This document shows positions 35,946 through 44,329 of a stretch of 56,440 nt of DNA, piece after piece. Both the position numbers and the translations under genes were made by a program. The stretch comes from Hymenobacter lapidiphilus. GTDB taxonomy: Bacteria; Bacteroidota; Bacteroidia; Cytophagales; Hymenobacteraceae. The stretch covers positions 1-56,440 of the forward strand of contig NZ_JABKAU010000030.1 of NCBI RefSeq assembly GCF_013377885.1. Direction: 5' to 3'. The notes under the pieces are model-generated. The model worked only from the letters and a program-made list of their open reading frames with translations. It searched no databases and was not told the DNA's origin. Within the stretch, counting starts at the first letter, position 1, and every line of letters begins with the position of its first letter.

Positions 35946-38252
35946 TTAAAGGGCAACGGTGTCCTTGCTCTTCTTGCGCTTGATTTTAGTTTTACCGCCG
36001 TCGTCGGTCTTCATCTTCATTTTCTCCACATCGCTCATATCGGTACCCATGTTGCTGTTCATGGCCGAAGCGGCGCCCACACCGGGGTTGGGGCCGTTGT
36101 TTTGCAGCGTCATTTCGTCTACGAGGTGCTTGGCACCACCCAGCTTCTCAACGCACCACAGCACGTAGCGGATATCCACGTTGATGCAGCGCTTGAGCTC
36201 GGGGTCGTAGGCCAGGTCGCCGGTCATGGCTTCCCAGTTGCCATCGAAGGCCAGGCCAATCAGTTCGCCGCGGCCGTTGATGACGGGCGAGCCGGAGTTG
36301 CCACCGGTGATGTCGTTATCGGTAATGAAGCCCACGGGCAGGTTGCCGTCCTTGTCGGCATAGCGGCCGTAGTCTTTGGCCTTCAGCAGCGCCAGCTCCT
36401 TGGCGGGCACCACAAACTCAGGGTTGGTGGGGTCTTCCTTCTCCAGGATGCCCTGGGCCGTGGTTTTGTATTCGTAATGCACGGCGTCGCGGCCGTTGTA
36501 GGGGCGCACAGTGCCGTAGCTCAGGCGGATGGTCGAGTTAGCATCGGGCGAGTACACTTTCTGGCTGTTCTTCTCGCGCAGCGCGGCTACGTACAGACGG
36601 TTGGCGCGGCCCAAACCGGCCTGCGAGGCCTGCAGTTTAGGGGCAATGTTCTGCACGTAATTCGAGTACACCGACTGATAGGTTTTGTAGGCCGGGTCGG
36701 CTTCGAGCTTGGCCAGCGTGGGGTTGGCCAGGAAGGCGTTTACCTTGGCTTCCGAGGTCAGGAAGGAGTTGCTGAACACGTAATCGGCGTACTTGCTCAT
36801 CGAGCCACCGTATTGCTTTTTCACCGTGGCAAACACATCGGGCTGCTGGGCAGCGGGCACGTCCTGCATGTACAGGTTCAGCAGGGCCGCAAACACCTTT
36901 TTGTCGGTGGGGGCGCTGTAGTCCTTGAAGTAGTCTTTCACCGGCTCGGCCAGGGCCTCGGTGGCCTTGCTGATGGCGCCTTTGTCGCCGCTTTTGAGGG
37001 CGTTGGCCAGCGGCATCATGCGGGCAGAAAGGGTTACGATTTCGGTGCCGAAAGCGCCTTCGTTCACGTACTGGCTGCTCAGGTTATACTGGCGCTGCAC
37101 TTTGTAGGCTTCCTCAATAGTACCCAGCGCCTCGCCGTACTGCTGCTGGCGGGCGGGGTCCTGGGCAATCCACTGGGCCAGGGCCACTTCCTCGGCTTTC
37201 TTGGTATCCACGGTTTTCAGGCGCTTCATACCCTCATTCTGACCGATGAAATACTTCCAGTAGTTGGCGATGTTGGCGTACTTGCTGGCGTACTGCAGGC
37301 GCAGATCAGGATTCTTGTCCATGTCGGCCTTCCAGATTTTGAGGCGCGTGTCGCGGAGCTTGATGCGGGCCGGGTTGCTTTCGTCGAGCGTGAGCTGCAG
37401 GCCGGCGGCGGGCAAAAAGCGCTGGGTGCGGCCGGGGAAGCCGAACACCATGGCGAAGTCGCCTTCCTGGACACCTTGCATGGCTACGGGCAGGTGCTTT
37501 TTGGGCACGTAGGGGATGTTGCCATCCTGGGTGCCGGCGGTGGGCTTGTTGTTTTTGTCGGCATACACCCGGAACATCGAGAAGTCGCCGGTGTGGCGGG
37601 GCCACATCCAGTTGTCGGTGTCGCCGCCGAACTTACCCACGGCCTCGGGCGGAGCACCCACTAAGCGCACGTCGCCGAAGCGCTGGTAAATGAACAGGTA
37701 GTACTCGTTACCGCCGAACATGTCGCGCACGTAGGCTACGTACTGGCCGTTTTCTTTGGCGGCCTCGGCGGTTTCGCGCTGGCGCTTTTGGATGGTGGCC
37801 ATGCGCTCGGCTTCGGGCGTGGCGGGCGTAATGCCTTCCAGCATCTTGGCCGTCACGTCTTCCATGCGCACCAGAATATCCACAAACAGGCCGGGGTTCT
37901 TCTTCTCGTCGGCCTTGGTGGCGGCGTAGAACCCGTTCTGCAGGATGTTGTCCTGGGGCGTGCTGTTGCTCTGGATGGCGTCGTAGCCGCAGTGGTGGTT
38001 GGTGAGTAGCAGGCCCTGGGAGCTCACGAACTCGCCGGTGCAGAAACCGCCGAGCTGCACCACGGCATCTTTCAGCGAAGCGTTGTTGACATCGTAGATT
38101 TCTTCGGCCGTCAGCTTGAGGCCCTTCTTCTGCATGTCGGCCTGGTTGAGGCGCTTTATGAACATGGGGAGCCACATGCCCTCATCGGCCCGGGCCGTGA
38201 AGGGTAACAGCAGCGTCAGCAGCAGGGCTTTGGCCCAATGGTTGGTGCGCAT
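35946..38252 (-). CDS. S46 family dipeptidyl-peptidase, DPP7-type
   Basis: A 768-residue periplasmic serine peptidase with signal peptide (MRTNHWAKALLLTLLLPFTARA). Catalytic His is in LLLTNHHCGY (about 86-87), Asp in DTDNWMWPRHTGDFS, Ser653 in GGNSGSP. The residue 18 positions after the Ser, which sets P1 preference in the family, is Gly (LAFDGNWE); Gly is the DPP7 state (hydrophobic P1), whereas DPP11 has Arg for acidic P1. It should release dipeptides from peptide N-termini for amino-acid nutrition, like the non-saccharolytic Bacteroidota enzymes. A Met/Lys-rich C-terminal tail of about 45 residues (KMKMKTDD, KIKRKKSK) is an unusual extension. Transcribed alone. Confidence 0.94.
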   Translation of the reverse strand: MRTNHWAKALLLTLLLPFTARADEGMWLPMFIKRLNQADMQKKGLKLTAEEIYDVNNASLKDAVVQLGGFCTGEFVSSQGLLLTNHHCGYDAIQSNSTPQDNILQNGFYAATKADEKKNPGLFVDILVRMEDVTAKMLEGITPATPEAERMATIQKRQRETAEAAKENGQYVAYVRDMFGGNEYYLFIYQRFGDVRLVGAPPEAVGKFGGDTDNWMWPRHTGDFSMFRVYADKNNKPTAGTQDGNIPYVPKKHLPVAMQGVQEGDFAMVFGFPGRTQRFLPAAGLQLTLDESNPARIKLRDTRLKIWKADMDKNPDLRLQYASKYANIANYWKYFIGQNEGMKRLKTVDTKKAEEVALAQWIAQDPARQQQYGEALGTIEEAYKVQRQYNLSSQYVNEGAFGTEIVTLSARMMPLANALKSGDKGAISKATEALAEPVKDYFKDYSAPTDKKVFAALLNLYMQDVPAAQQPDVFATVKKQYGGSMSKYADYVFSNSFLTSEAKVNAFLANPTLAKLEADPAYKTYQSVYSNYVQNIAPKLQASQAGLGRANRLYVAALREKNSQKVYSPDANSTIRLSYGTVRPYNGRDAVHYEYKTTAQGILEKEDPTNPEFVVPAKELALLKAKDYGRYADKDGNLPVGFITDNDITGGNSGSPVINGRGELIGLAFDGNWEAMTGDLAYDPELKRCINVDIRYVLWCVEKLGGAKHLVDEMTLQNNGPNPGVGAASAMNSNMGTDMSDVEKMKMKTDDGGKTKIKRKKSKDTVAL

Positions 38253-38396
38253 AAGTAAAGTGATGGGTGGGAAATACGTTTGGGCGAAGTTACTGTATAT
38301 CCTTTTGAGGTTTTCTCGCAGAGGTTCGCGGAGGTATTCGCAGAGGTTAAAAAGCAGGACCTCCCTTTACCTCTGCTAAAAAACAACATCAGCCCG

Positions 38397-38404
38397 TACC
38401 TTTA
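38397..38404 (+). promoter_or_regulatory. -7 box TACCTTTA, leaderless arrangement (yidD)
   Basis: Seven of eight bases match TAnnTTTG. It ends 7 bases before the yidD ATG, the same spacing as at the MFS gene. Confidence 0.5.
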
Positions 38405-38411
38405 ACCAACC

Positions 38412-38633
38412 ATGACCTACCTGTTCCGCCAACTGCTGCTGGGGTTGCTGTGGGTGTACCGCCACCTGATTTCGCCACTCAAGCCGCCCAGCTGCCGGTT
38501 CGTGCCCACCTGCTCGGCCTACGCCGTGGAGGCCATCGAAAAGCACGGCCCCTGGCGCGGCGGCCGGCTGGCCCTGCGCCGCATCGGCCGCTGCCACCCC
38601 TGGGGCAGCTTCGGCCACGACCCGGTTCCGTAG
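38412..38633 (+). CDS. yidD: Membrane protein insertion efficiency factor YidD
   Basis: A 73-residue protein of the YidD family, which helps YidC/Sec insert inner-membrane proteins from the cytoplasmic side. The family core is complete: an amphipathic N-terminal helix ([23 protein letters not shown] split by the family LIxxYR.xxSP motif), [15 protein letters not shown] with its conserved Cys, [15 protein letters not shown] with the last Cys. It is flanked by minus-strand genes and is not beside yidC, rnpA or rpmH, which is common outside Proteobacteria. The start is supported by the box 8 bases upstream. Confidence 0.95.
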   Translation: MTYLFRQLLLGLLWVYRHLISPLKPPSCRFVPTCSAYAVEAIEKHGPWRGGRLALRRIGRCHPWGSFGHDPVP

Positions 38634-38638
38634 TCAAC

Positions 38639-38705
38639 CTGAGTTGGGGAGGGCGCACGGCGGGCGGGGACAAGCCCCGCCCGCCGTGCGCCCTCCCCAA
38701 CTCAG
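38639..38705. terminator. Perfect 31-bp hairpin with family C core (copy C4)
   Basis: Arms 38639-38669 and 38675-38705 are exact reverse complements with a 5-base loop ACAAG. The inner half is the family C core GGCGGGCGGGGACAAG. It separates convergent yidD and galM and overlaps the galM stop codon (38702-38704). Confidence 0.85.
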
Positions 38706-39796
38706 CTAACAGCTGAAAAAGTATATAGTGTGCTGGTGCGCAACGTGTCGCCGGGGCGCAGAATGGTACTGGGGAAATTGGGGTGGTTGGGGGAGTCGGG
38801 GAAGTGCTGGGTTTCGAGGCAGAAACCGGCGTGTTTCCCATATACCCGGCCGTTTTTGCCCGTCAGGCTGCCATCGAGGAAGTTGCCGGAGTAGAACTGC
38901 ACACCAGGCTGGTCGGTGTGTACTTCCAGCGCGCGGCCCGAAACCGGCTCGTATACACGGGCCACCGGGCGCATTCCCTGGCCATTGAGCACCCAGTTGT
39001 GGTCGTAGCCGCCGGGCGGCGGACCGAGCACCCGGGCAATGCGCGCCCCGATGGTGTTGGCCTGCCGGAAATCCATGGGCGTGCCCGCCACCGGCCGCAG
39101 TTCCCCGGTCGGAATCAACTGGTCATCGACTGCCGTGTACTTATCAGCGTTCAGCAGCAGCTCGTGAGCCAGCACATCCGGGTTCTGGCCGGCGCTCAGG
39201 TTGAAGTAGCTGTGGTTGGTGAGGTTGACCGGCGTGGCCTGGTCGGTAGTGGCAGTGTAGTCGATGCGCAGCGCATTGTCGTGGGTAAGCGTGTAGACAA
39301 CGGTTACGGCCAGGTTGCCGGGGTAGCCTTCTTCACCGTCCGGGCTGGTGTAGTGGAGCGCGAGTGTCTGGCCAGCGGCCGAGGTACCGGGCGTGGCCTG
39401 CCACACCACTTTATCGAAGCCGCGCTGGCCGCCGTGCAGGTGGTGCGGGCCGTCGTTCGTGGCCAGTGGGTACTCCTTCCCATCGAGCGTAAAGCGGCCC
39501 CGGGCAATACGGTTGCCGTAACGCCCAATCAGGGCTCCGAAGTAGGGCGACTCGTGGGGCGGGCGGCGCTGGTAGTCGCTCAGGGTGTCGAAACCCAGCA
39601 CCACGTCGCCGGGGCGGCCGGCCCGGTCGGGTACCAGCAGGCGTGTGATTATGCCGCCGTAGTTGGTGATGGCCGCTTGCATGCCATGGGCATTCTGCAG
39701 CGTGAAGAGCCGCACGTCCGTCCCGTCGGCAGTTTCACCGAACTGAATGGATTTGGGAGCGGCGGGTTGGTTGGCAGGAGTCGAGGAAAAAGCCAT
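38702..39796 (-). CDS. galM: Aldose 1-epimerase (mutarotase)
   Basis: A 364-residue cytosolic epimerase that interconverts alpha- and beta-anomers of hexoses. Family motifs in order: TNYGGIITRLLVPDR, GRYGNRIARGRF, NDGPHHLHGG (substrate His), VNLTNHSYFNL (catalytic His), GYDHNWVL, and FCLETQHFPDSPNH with the catalytic Glu. Length is normal. Start at 39796 is preferred, since the longer version would add an Arg/Pro-rich, non-conserved leader. Its stop codon is inside the right arm of the hairpin shared with yidD. It may serve the sugar genes downstream (GH1, araB), although S46 and yidD intervene. Confidence 0.94.
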   Translation of the reverse strand: MAFSSTPANQPAAPKSIQFGETADGTDVRLFTLQNAHGMQAAITNYGGIITRLLVPDRAGRPGDVVLGFDTLSDYQRRPPHESPYFGALIGRYGNRIARGRFTLDGKEYPLATNDGPHHLHGGQRGFDKVVWQATPGTSAAGQTLALHYTSPDGEEGYPGNLAVTVVYTLTHDNALRIDYTATTDQATPVNLTNHSYFNLSAGQNPDVLAHELLLNADKYTAVDDQLIPTGELRPVAGTPMDFRQANTIGARIARVLGPPPGGYDHNWVLNGQGMRPVARVYEPVSGRALEVHTDQPGVQFYSGNFLDGSLTGKNGRVYGKHAGFCLETQHFPDSPNHPNFPSTILRPGDTLRTSTLYTFSAVS

Positions 39797-40009
39797 CGGC
39801 GAAAAAACAGCCGGCCCTGGCCGGCGTACACAAAACGAAAGCGGCCGCACCGGCCGGTAGCGCTACAACGCAGCGGGCCGCCCGGCGTTGCGCCCCCAAC
39901 GCCCGCCTCCCCAACAGATACCCTTGCGGCGGCAGACTCGTATAGCGTGGTTCGGTGTTGCCTTCGGGTAGCTCATTGCTCTCTTTTCCTTTCTTGAATT
40001 ATACTCTGC

Positions 40010-40912
40010 ATGCGCGCATTCCTTTTTGTCCCCGCTCTGGCCGCAACCCTGATTAGTGGCTGTTCCGAAGCCCAAACCAATCAATCCGAAGGTTCCTCCA
40101 TGGCCTCCGAAACCACCGGCCAGTCGGAACAGGATGGTAAAAAGGGCAAAAAGGGTAAGGCCACCGATATTGCCAATCTCACGCAGGTAGGTAAGATGGA
40201 CGAAGTACCCGAAAGCTCCGGCCTGGCCCTCACGGGCGAAAACGGCACCTTTTTTACTCACGGCGACGACGGCAACCAGCCTATTCTTTATAAGATTGAT
40301 ACCGAAGGCGAAGTACTGGCCCGGATCGAGGTGGCCGTGAAAAGCCAGGACTGGGAAAGCGTAACGCGCGACAACACGGGCAACGTGTACATTGGCGACG
40401 TGGGCAACAACAACAACGACCGCAAGAACCTGGTCATCTACCGCCTCAACCCGCTTAACCCGCAAATCGTCCAGGAAATCAAGCTCAAGTACCCCGACCA
40501 GACGGAGTTTGCGCCCAAGAAGAAGGACCGCAACTTCGACTGCGAAGCCACGCTCTGGCACGACGGGCAGGTGTACCTGTTTACCAAAGACCGGGGCCGG
40601 GGCGAAACCAGCAAGGTGTACACCGTGCCCGACCAGCCCGGCTCTTACACGGCCCAGCTACGCACCAAACTGGCCATTCCGGGCCAGGTAACCGATGCGG
40701 CCCTGAGCCCCGACGGCCGCCGCCTGGTGCTGCTGGCCCGCGAAGAGATGTTTGTGTTTGAAGGCGAAAACCTGGCGGCTATTCTGAAGGCTAAACCCAC
40801 TCAGATTTCGCTTAAGGGCGCGGGCCAGACAGAAGGAGCTGTTTTTACGAGTAACCAGACGCTCTACATCAGCACCGAGCAGGGCCGATTCTACACCTAC
40901 CAGTTCGAGTAG
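40010..40912 (+). CDS. Beta-propeller-like lipoprotein, function unknown
   Basis: A 300-residue lipoprotein starting MRAFLFVPALAATLISGC with lipobox ISGC. A Lys/Gly/Ser-rich spacer (about residues 20-50, with KKGKKGK) tethers a strand-rich domain with repeated motifs of the type DxxGNVYIGDVGNN, WHDGQVYLFTKDRG, LSPDGRRLVLLARE and SNQTLYISTEQG, the rhythm of a propeller with about five to six blades. ESSGLAL and YIGDVGNN resemble SdiA-regulated or phytase-like propellers, but I cannot assign a ligand. The gene precedes fbaA on the same strand with 140 bases between, including a promoter, so they are separate units. Confidence 0.75.
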   Translation: MRAFLFVPALAATLISGCSEAQTNQSEGSSMASETTGQSEQDGKKGKKGKATDIANLTQVGKMDEVPESSGLALTGENGTFFTHGDDGNQPILYKIDTEGEVLARIEVAVKSQDWESVTRDNTGNVYIGDVGNNNNDRKNLVIYRLNPLNPQIVQEIKLKYPDQTEFAPKKKDRNFDCEATLWHDGQVYLFTKDRGRGETSKVYTVPDQPGSYTAQLRTKLAIPGQVTDAALSPDGRRLVLLAREEMFVFEGENLAAILKAKPTQISLKGAGQTEGAVFTSNQTLYISTEQGRFYTYQFE

Positions 40913-40981
40913 CGCCAGGGTAGCCTAGGCCACCCCGGCATCCGCTGGGCTGCTTTATTGGCCAGGGCGTATTCTTTTCAG

Positions 40982-40989
40982 TAAATTTG
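40982..40989 (+). promoter_or_regulatory. -7 promoter box TAAATTTG for fbaA
   Basis: Exact TAnnTTTG match, giving a 5' leader of about 60 bases to the ATG at 41053. Confidence 0.5.
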
Positions 40990-41052
40990 ACTTAGATATC
41001 CCACCATCCGACGCGGTTTTTCCGCCCGCGTCACTACCTTATTTTCCAGCAG

Positions 41053-42138
41053 ATGGCTGACAACTCCAACCCTTCCGGCCTGCTGGCCGGCGTGCTGTAC
41101 GGCGACGAAGTACAGCAGCTTTTCGAACACGCCAAGGCCAACGGCTATGCCCTGCCCGCCGTGAACGTAACCGGTACCGACACGGTGAATGCCGTGCTCG
41201 AAACCGCCCGCGACCTGAATTCGCCCGTTATCATCCAGTTCTCGAACGGCGGCGCGCAGTTCTACGCCGGCAAGGGCCTGCCCAACGACAAGCAGCAAGC
41301 CAGCATTGCCGGGGCCATTTCGGGTGCCCACCACATTCATCTGCTGGCCGAAGCCTACGGCGTACCCGTGGTGCTGCACACCGACCACGCCGCCAAAAAG
41401 CTGCTCCCTTGGATTGATGGCCTGCTCGAAGCCGGCGAGAAGCACTATGCCCAGCACGGCCAGCCGCTGTACTCCTCGCACATGCTCGACCTCTCGGAGG
41501 AGCCCATTGAGGAGAACGTGGAGATTTGCAAGCAGTACCTGGAGCGTATGGCCAAAATCGGGATGACGCTCGAAATTGAACTGGGCGTAACCGGCGGCGA
41601 GGAAGACGGCGTGGATAACTCCGACGTCGATTCGAGCAAGCTCTACACCCAGCCTTCGGAGGTGGCCTATGCCTATGAGGAGCTCAGCAAAATCAGCCCC
41701 CGCTTTACTATTGCGGCGGCTTTCGGCAACGTGCACGGCGTATACAAGCCCGGCAACGTGAAGCTGGAGCCGAAAATCCTGCACAACTCGCAGGAGTTCG
41801 TGCGCGAGAAGTTCAGCCTCGATGCCAAGTTGCCCATCAACTTCGTGTTCCACGGCGGCTCGGGCTCGTCGCAGGAGGAAATCCGCGAGGCTATCAGCTA
41901 CGGTGCCATCAAGATGAACATTGACACCGACATGCAGTGGGCTTTCTGGGACGGCATCCGCCAGTACTACCAGAAAAACGAAGCCTTCCTGCAGGGCCAG
42001 ATCGGCAACCCCAACGGCGACGATTCGCCCAACAAGAAGTACTACGACCCCCGCGTATGGCTACGCAAGGGCGAAGAAAGCTTCGTTACCCGCCTCAAGT
42101 CGGCTTTCGACGACCTCAACGCCGCCAACCGAAACTAG
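41053..42138 (+). CDS. fbaA: Class II fructose-bisphosphate aldolase
   Basis: A 361-residue zinc aldolase of the class IIA (FbaA) branch, catalysing reversible cleavage of fructose 1,6-bisphosphate to GAP and DHAP. The catalytic Asp111 and zinc His112 are in VVLHTDHAAKK; further ligands are in LEIELGVTGGEEDGVDN, GNVHGVYKPGN and NFVFHGGSGSS; NIDTDMQW holds the phosphate-binding segment. Full normal length with no signal peptide. The start follows the family. Directly after the TAG stop comes a heptanucleotide array, then a bidirectional terminator shared with lgt. Confidence 0.96.
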   Translation: MADNSNPSGLLAGVLYGDEVQQLFEHAKANGYALPAVNVTGTDTVNAVLETARDLNSPVIIQFSNGGAQFYAGKGLPNDKQQASIAGAISGAHHIHLLAEAYGVPVVLHTDHAAKKLLPWIDGLLEAGEKHYAQHGQPLYSSHMLDLSEEPIEENVEICKQYLERMAKIGMTLEIELGVTGGEEDGVDNSDVDSSKLYTQPSEVAYAYEELSKISPRFTIAAAFGNVHGVYKPGNVKLEPKILHNSQEFVREKFSLDAKLPINFVFHGGSGSSQEEIREAISYGAIKMNIDTDMQWAFWDGIRQYYQKNEAFLQGQIGNPNGDDSPNKKYYDPRVWLRKGEESFVTRLKSAFDDLNAANRN

Positions 42139-42208
42139 TTAGCTGTTAGCTGTTAGCTGTTAGCTGTTAGCTGTTAGCTGTTAGCTGTTAGCTGTTAGCT
42201 GTTAGCTG
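42138..42208. repeat. Tandem array (GTTAGCT) x10
   Basis: Ten perfect uninterrupted copies of the 7-mer GTTAGCT plus one G. The first base of the array is the last base of the fbaA stop codon. The array lies between the gene and its terminator, so length changes would not alter the protein. Not a CRISPR: no spacers. Confidence 0.95.
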
Positions 42209-42216
42209 AAAAAACG

Positions 42217-42254
42217 AAAAGGGCTCCGCACTCGGTTGAGTGCGGAGCCCTTTT
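42217..42254. terminator. Bidirectional terminator of fbaA and lgt
   Basis: Arms 42217-42233 and 42238-42254 are perfect 17-base complements around GGTT, with T-runs on both strands (TTTTTT on plus, TTTTCGTTTTTT on minus). Serves the convergent fbaA and lgt. Confidence 0.92.
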
Positions 42255-42295
42255 TTGTGTTGAAAAATTGAAGCTTCAGAACGAAGGCTAACAGC

Positions 42296-43279
42296 TTATT
42301 TAGCCGCGGCTTCCTCGGCTTCATACTCGGCCAGGTCGCGCGGGGCGTAGCCGTAGGGGTTTTCGGGGTTTTTGCCGGCGCGCCACAGGAAATACAGGCC
42401 AATGAAGACGAGCGGGATGCTCAGCAGCTGGCCCATGTTGAACTGCATACCCTGCTCGAAGGCCACCTGATCTTCCTTGAAAAACTCGATGAAGAAGCGG
42501 AACGAGAACAGCAGTACCACAAACAGGCCGAACAGCTGCCCGCGGGGCGTGCGCTCCTTGGTGCGGTTCCACATGCCGTACAGCAGCACAAACAGGAATA
42601 CGCAGAACAGCGACTCGTAAATCTGAGTGGGGTGGCGCGGCACGGCCACCAGCGAACCGGCGGCCACGGTGGGTCCGGCTAGCCGGGCGGTTACCTTCAC
42701 GTCGTCGTTGGGCTGGCGGAAGCGCTCTACCACGTACGAATCGGCCGGGACGGGCTGGTCGGCGGTTGGCTTCTGCAGGTGCTCGTAGTCGCGCGGGAAC
42801 ACGAAAGCCCAGGGCGCGGTGGTGGGGTGGCCCACGATTTCGGAGTTCATCAGGTTACCCAGCCGGATGAGCGCGCCGCCCACGGCCACTACCAACACAA
42901 TCCGGTCGAGGGTCCAGAGCACATCAAACTTGTTCTTGCGGCTGAACAGCCAAACAGCGAAAATAATGCCGATAGTAGCGCCGTGCGAGGCCAGCCCGCC
43001 TTCCCATATCTTGAAGATGCTCAGGATATTATCCTTGTACTGAGGCCAATCGTAGAAGAACACGTGGCCCAGCCGGGCACCCAGCACTGTGCCAATCAGC
43101 ACGTAAATCGTAATCACATCCACCCAGCGCGGCGACACTTTCTCGGAGCGGTAGATGTGGCTCAGGATGAACGTACCCACCACGAAGCCCGACATAAACA
43201 ACAGCCCGTACCAGCGCAGCGTCAGCGGCCCGATGTGGGCGATAATGGGGTCAGGATTCCAGAGAATGGCACTCAGCAT
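42296..43279 (-). CDS. lgt: Prolipoprotein diacylglyceryl transferase
   Basis: A 327-residue inner-membrane enzyme that transfers diacylglycerol from phosphatidylglycerol to the lipobox Cys, the first step in maturing the many lipoproteins in this window. About seven TM segments; the essential His99 is in GLASHGATIG, and the Lgt signature GGALIRLGNLMNSEIVG holds Arg139 and Asn142. A further conserved segment is HPTQIYES. It is longer than E. coli Lgt because of an extra loop at about residues 165-205, as is usual in Bacteroidota. Preceded by a TACCTTTG -7 box. Confidence 0.96.
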   Translation of the reverse strand: MLSAILWNPDPIIAHIGPLTLRWYGLLFMSGFVVGTFILSHIYRSEKVSPRWVDVITIYVLIGTVLGARLGHVFFYDWPQYKDNILSIFKIWEGGLASHGATIGIIFAVWLFSRKNKFDVLWTLDRIVLVVAVGGALIRLGNLMNSEIVGHPTTAPWAFVFPRDYEHLQKPTADQPVPADSYVVERFRQPNDDVKVTARLAGPTVAAGSLVAVPRHPTQIYESLFCVFLFVLLYGMWNRTKERTPRGQLFGLFVVLLFSFRFFIEFFKEDQVAFEQGMQFNMGQLLSIPLVFIGLYFLWRAGKNPENPYGYAPRDLAEYEAEEAAAK

Positions 43280-43316
43280 AGGTTAAGATGATTACGGGAA
43301 GGAAATGAGAAGAAGT

Positions 43317-43324
43317 CAAAGGTA
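43317..43324 (-). promoter_or_regulatory. -7 promoter box TACCTTTG for lgt
   Basis: Minus-strand exact TAnnTTTG match, 37 bases before the lgt start codon. Confidence 0.55.
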
Positions 43325-43404
43325 GTGAGTCAATAGGCTTACGGCTCCGTAAGCCTACTCTTTTGGGTAAGCACCGGGTACATCCGGCACCCTGCCAGCT
43401 GTTG

Positions 43405-43704
43405 TCATTTGCTTTCGAAGGGCAGTTCCAGCCACTTACTGCTATCCTGGTTGGTGTTGCTCATTGAATGCAGGGCCGGATCGTCGCCGCTCAGCAGCAG
43501 CAACAGGACCAGCATAACCGCATAAGCAGGCCAGTGCAACCAGGTGCGCGCCGGCGCATGTACGGCCGTCGTTTCCCGGATGAGCCGGGCCTGCACCCGG
43601 CTGTAAAAGTAGGGCCGGGGCTGTGCTCCGGGTTGCGCCCGCCACTGGCGCAGCAGGTTTTCCCATTCTTCATCGGCATTGGGCCGGGCGGCAGAATCAG
43701 ACAT
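43405..43704 (-). CDS. Putative anti-sigma factor, single TM segment
   Basis: A 99-residue protein: an acidic/Arg-rich cytoplasmic N-terminal part (about 1-55, EEWENLLRQWRAQ), one membrane segment (about 61-80, HWPAYAVMLVLLLLLSG) and a short periplasmic tail. There is no obvious zinc HxxxCxxC motif. The role is inferred from position: its ATG overlaps the end of the ECF sigma gene by eight bases, the standard sigma/anti-sigma layout with translational coupling. The tail is short for a sensor, so signal perception may need a partner. Confidence 0.6.
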   Translation of the reverse strand: MSDSAARPNADEEWENLLRQWRAQPGAQPRPYFYSRVQARLIRETTAVHAPARTWLHWPAYAVMLVLLLLLSGDDPALHSMSNTNQDSSKWLELPFESK

Positions 43705-44329
43705 GGCGTAGGGAAGGTTGAAAATGACGGCGCAGCGTTTTTCGGGCGCGGAACAACAACGATTCTACCGCTGGCACGGTGGTATTGAGCACGGCGGCTA
43801 TTTCCTCGTAGCTCAGCTCCTGCTCGTGTCGCAGCATAAACGCTATCTGCTGCTGGCCGGGCAAGCGGGCAATGTGCGCCCGAAGAATCTCTACCTGCTG
43901 CTGCCCTTCCAGCTGGGCCTGCGGGTGCTCATTATCGGGCGGCTCGTACAGTATCCGGTTATCGAAGCCCAGCAGGCTTGTCAGGTAGACGAAGCGCTTT
44001 TTGGCGCGGGCCTGCCGCTGGTTTTTCAGGGCCCGTGAGGTAGCCAGCCGGTAAAGCCAGGTGGTCAGCGACGCTTCGCCCCGAAACCGGCCAATCGTTT
44101 GGTAAACCTCCACAAATACTTCCTGCGCCACGTCCTCCGCTTCTTCGGGCGACTGAAGCAGGAACAACAGCGTGCGGTAAATACGATTTTGATACCGTTC
44201 TACCAGGGTGCGAAATGCCGCCTCGCTGCCCTGTTGCAGTTGCGCGACCAGCTCGGCATCGGCAGAAGCGGTAGCGGGCCGCAAAACGGGCGACGACTGT
44301 TGAAGCGCAGGCAGCGGAAGAGTATACAC
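43697..44329 (-). CDS. ECF-type RNA polymerase sigma factor
   Basis: An extracytoplasmic-function sigma factor of about 210 residues. Region 2 is clear (FRTLVERYQNRIYRTLLFLL, EEAEDVAQEVFVEVY, GEASLTTWLYRLA), as is region 4 with its helix-turn-helix (LPGQQQIAFMLRHEQ, LSYEEIAAVLNTTVPAVES, LLFRARKTLRR). A Phe-rich, His/Pro segment links them (LLGFDNRILYEPP). No ATG precedes region 2: the best starts are GTG at 44329 (used here) or TTG at 44365, so weak initiation may limit expression. Overlaps the putative anti-sigma gene by eight bases. Target genes unknown. Confidence 0.9.
   Translation of the reverse strand: MYTLPLPALQQSSPVLRPATASADAELVAQLQQGSEAAFRTLVERYQNRIYRTLLFLLQSPEEAEDVAQEVFVEVYQTIGRFRGEASLTTWLYRLATSRALKNQRQARAKKRFVYLTSLLGFDNRILYEPPDNEHPQAQLEGQQQVEILRAHIARLPGQQQIAFMLRHEQELSYEEIAAVLNTTVPAVESLLFRARKTLRRHFQPSLRHV

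Noticed and set aside
36102..37664. 520-codon open frame opposite the S46 peptidase
   Set aside because: Antisense shadow; no signal peptide, motif or promoter.
42138..42208. GTTAGCT repeats as a CRISPR array
   Set aside because: Uninterrupted 7-base tandem units without spacers and no cas genes in the window.
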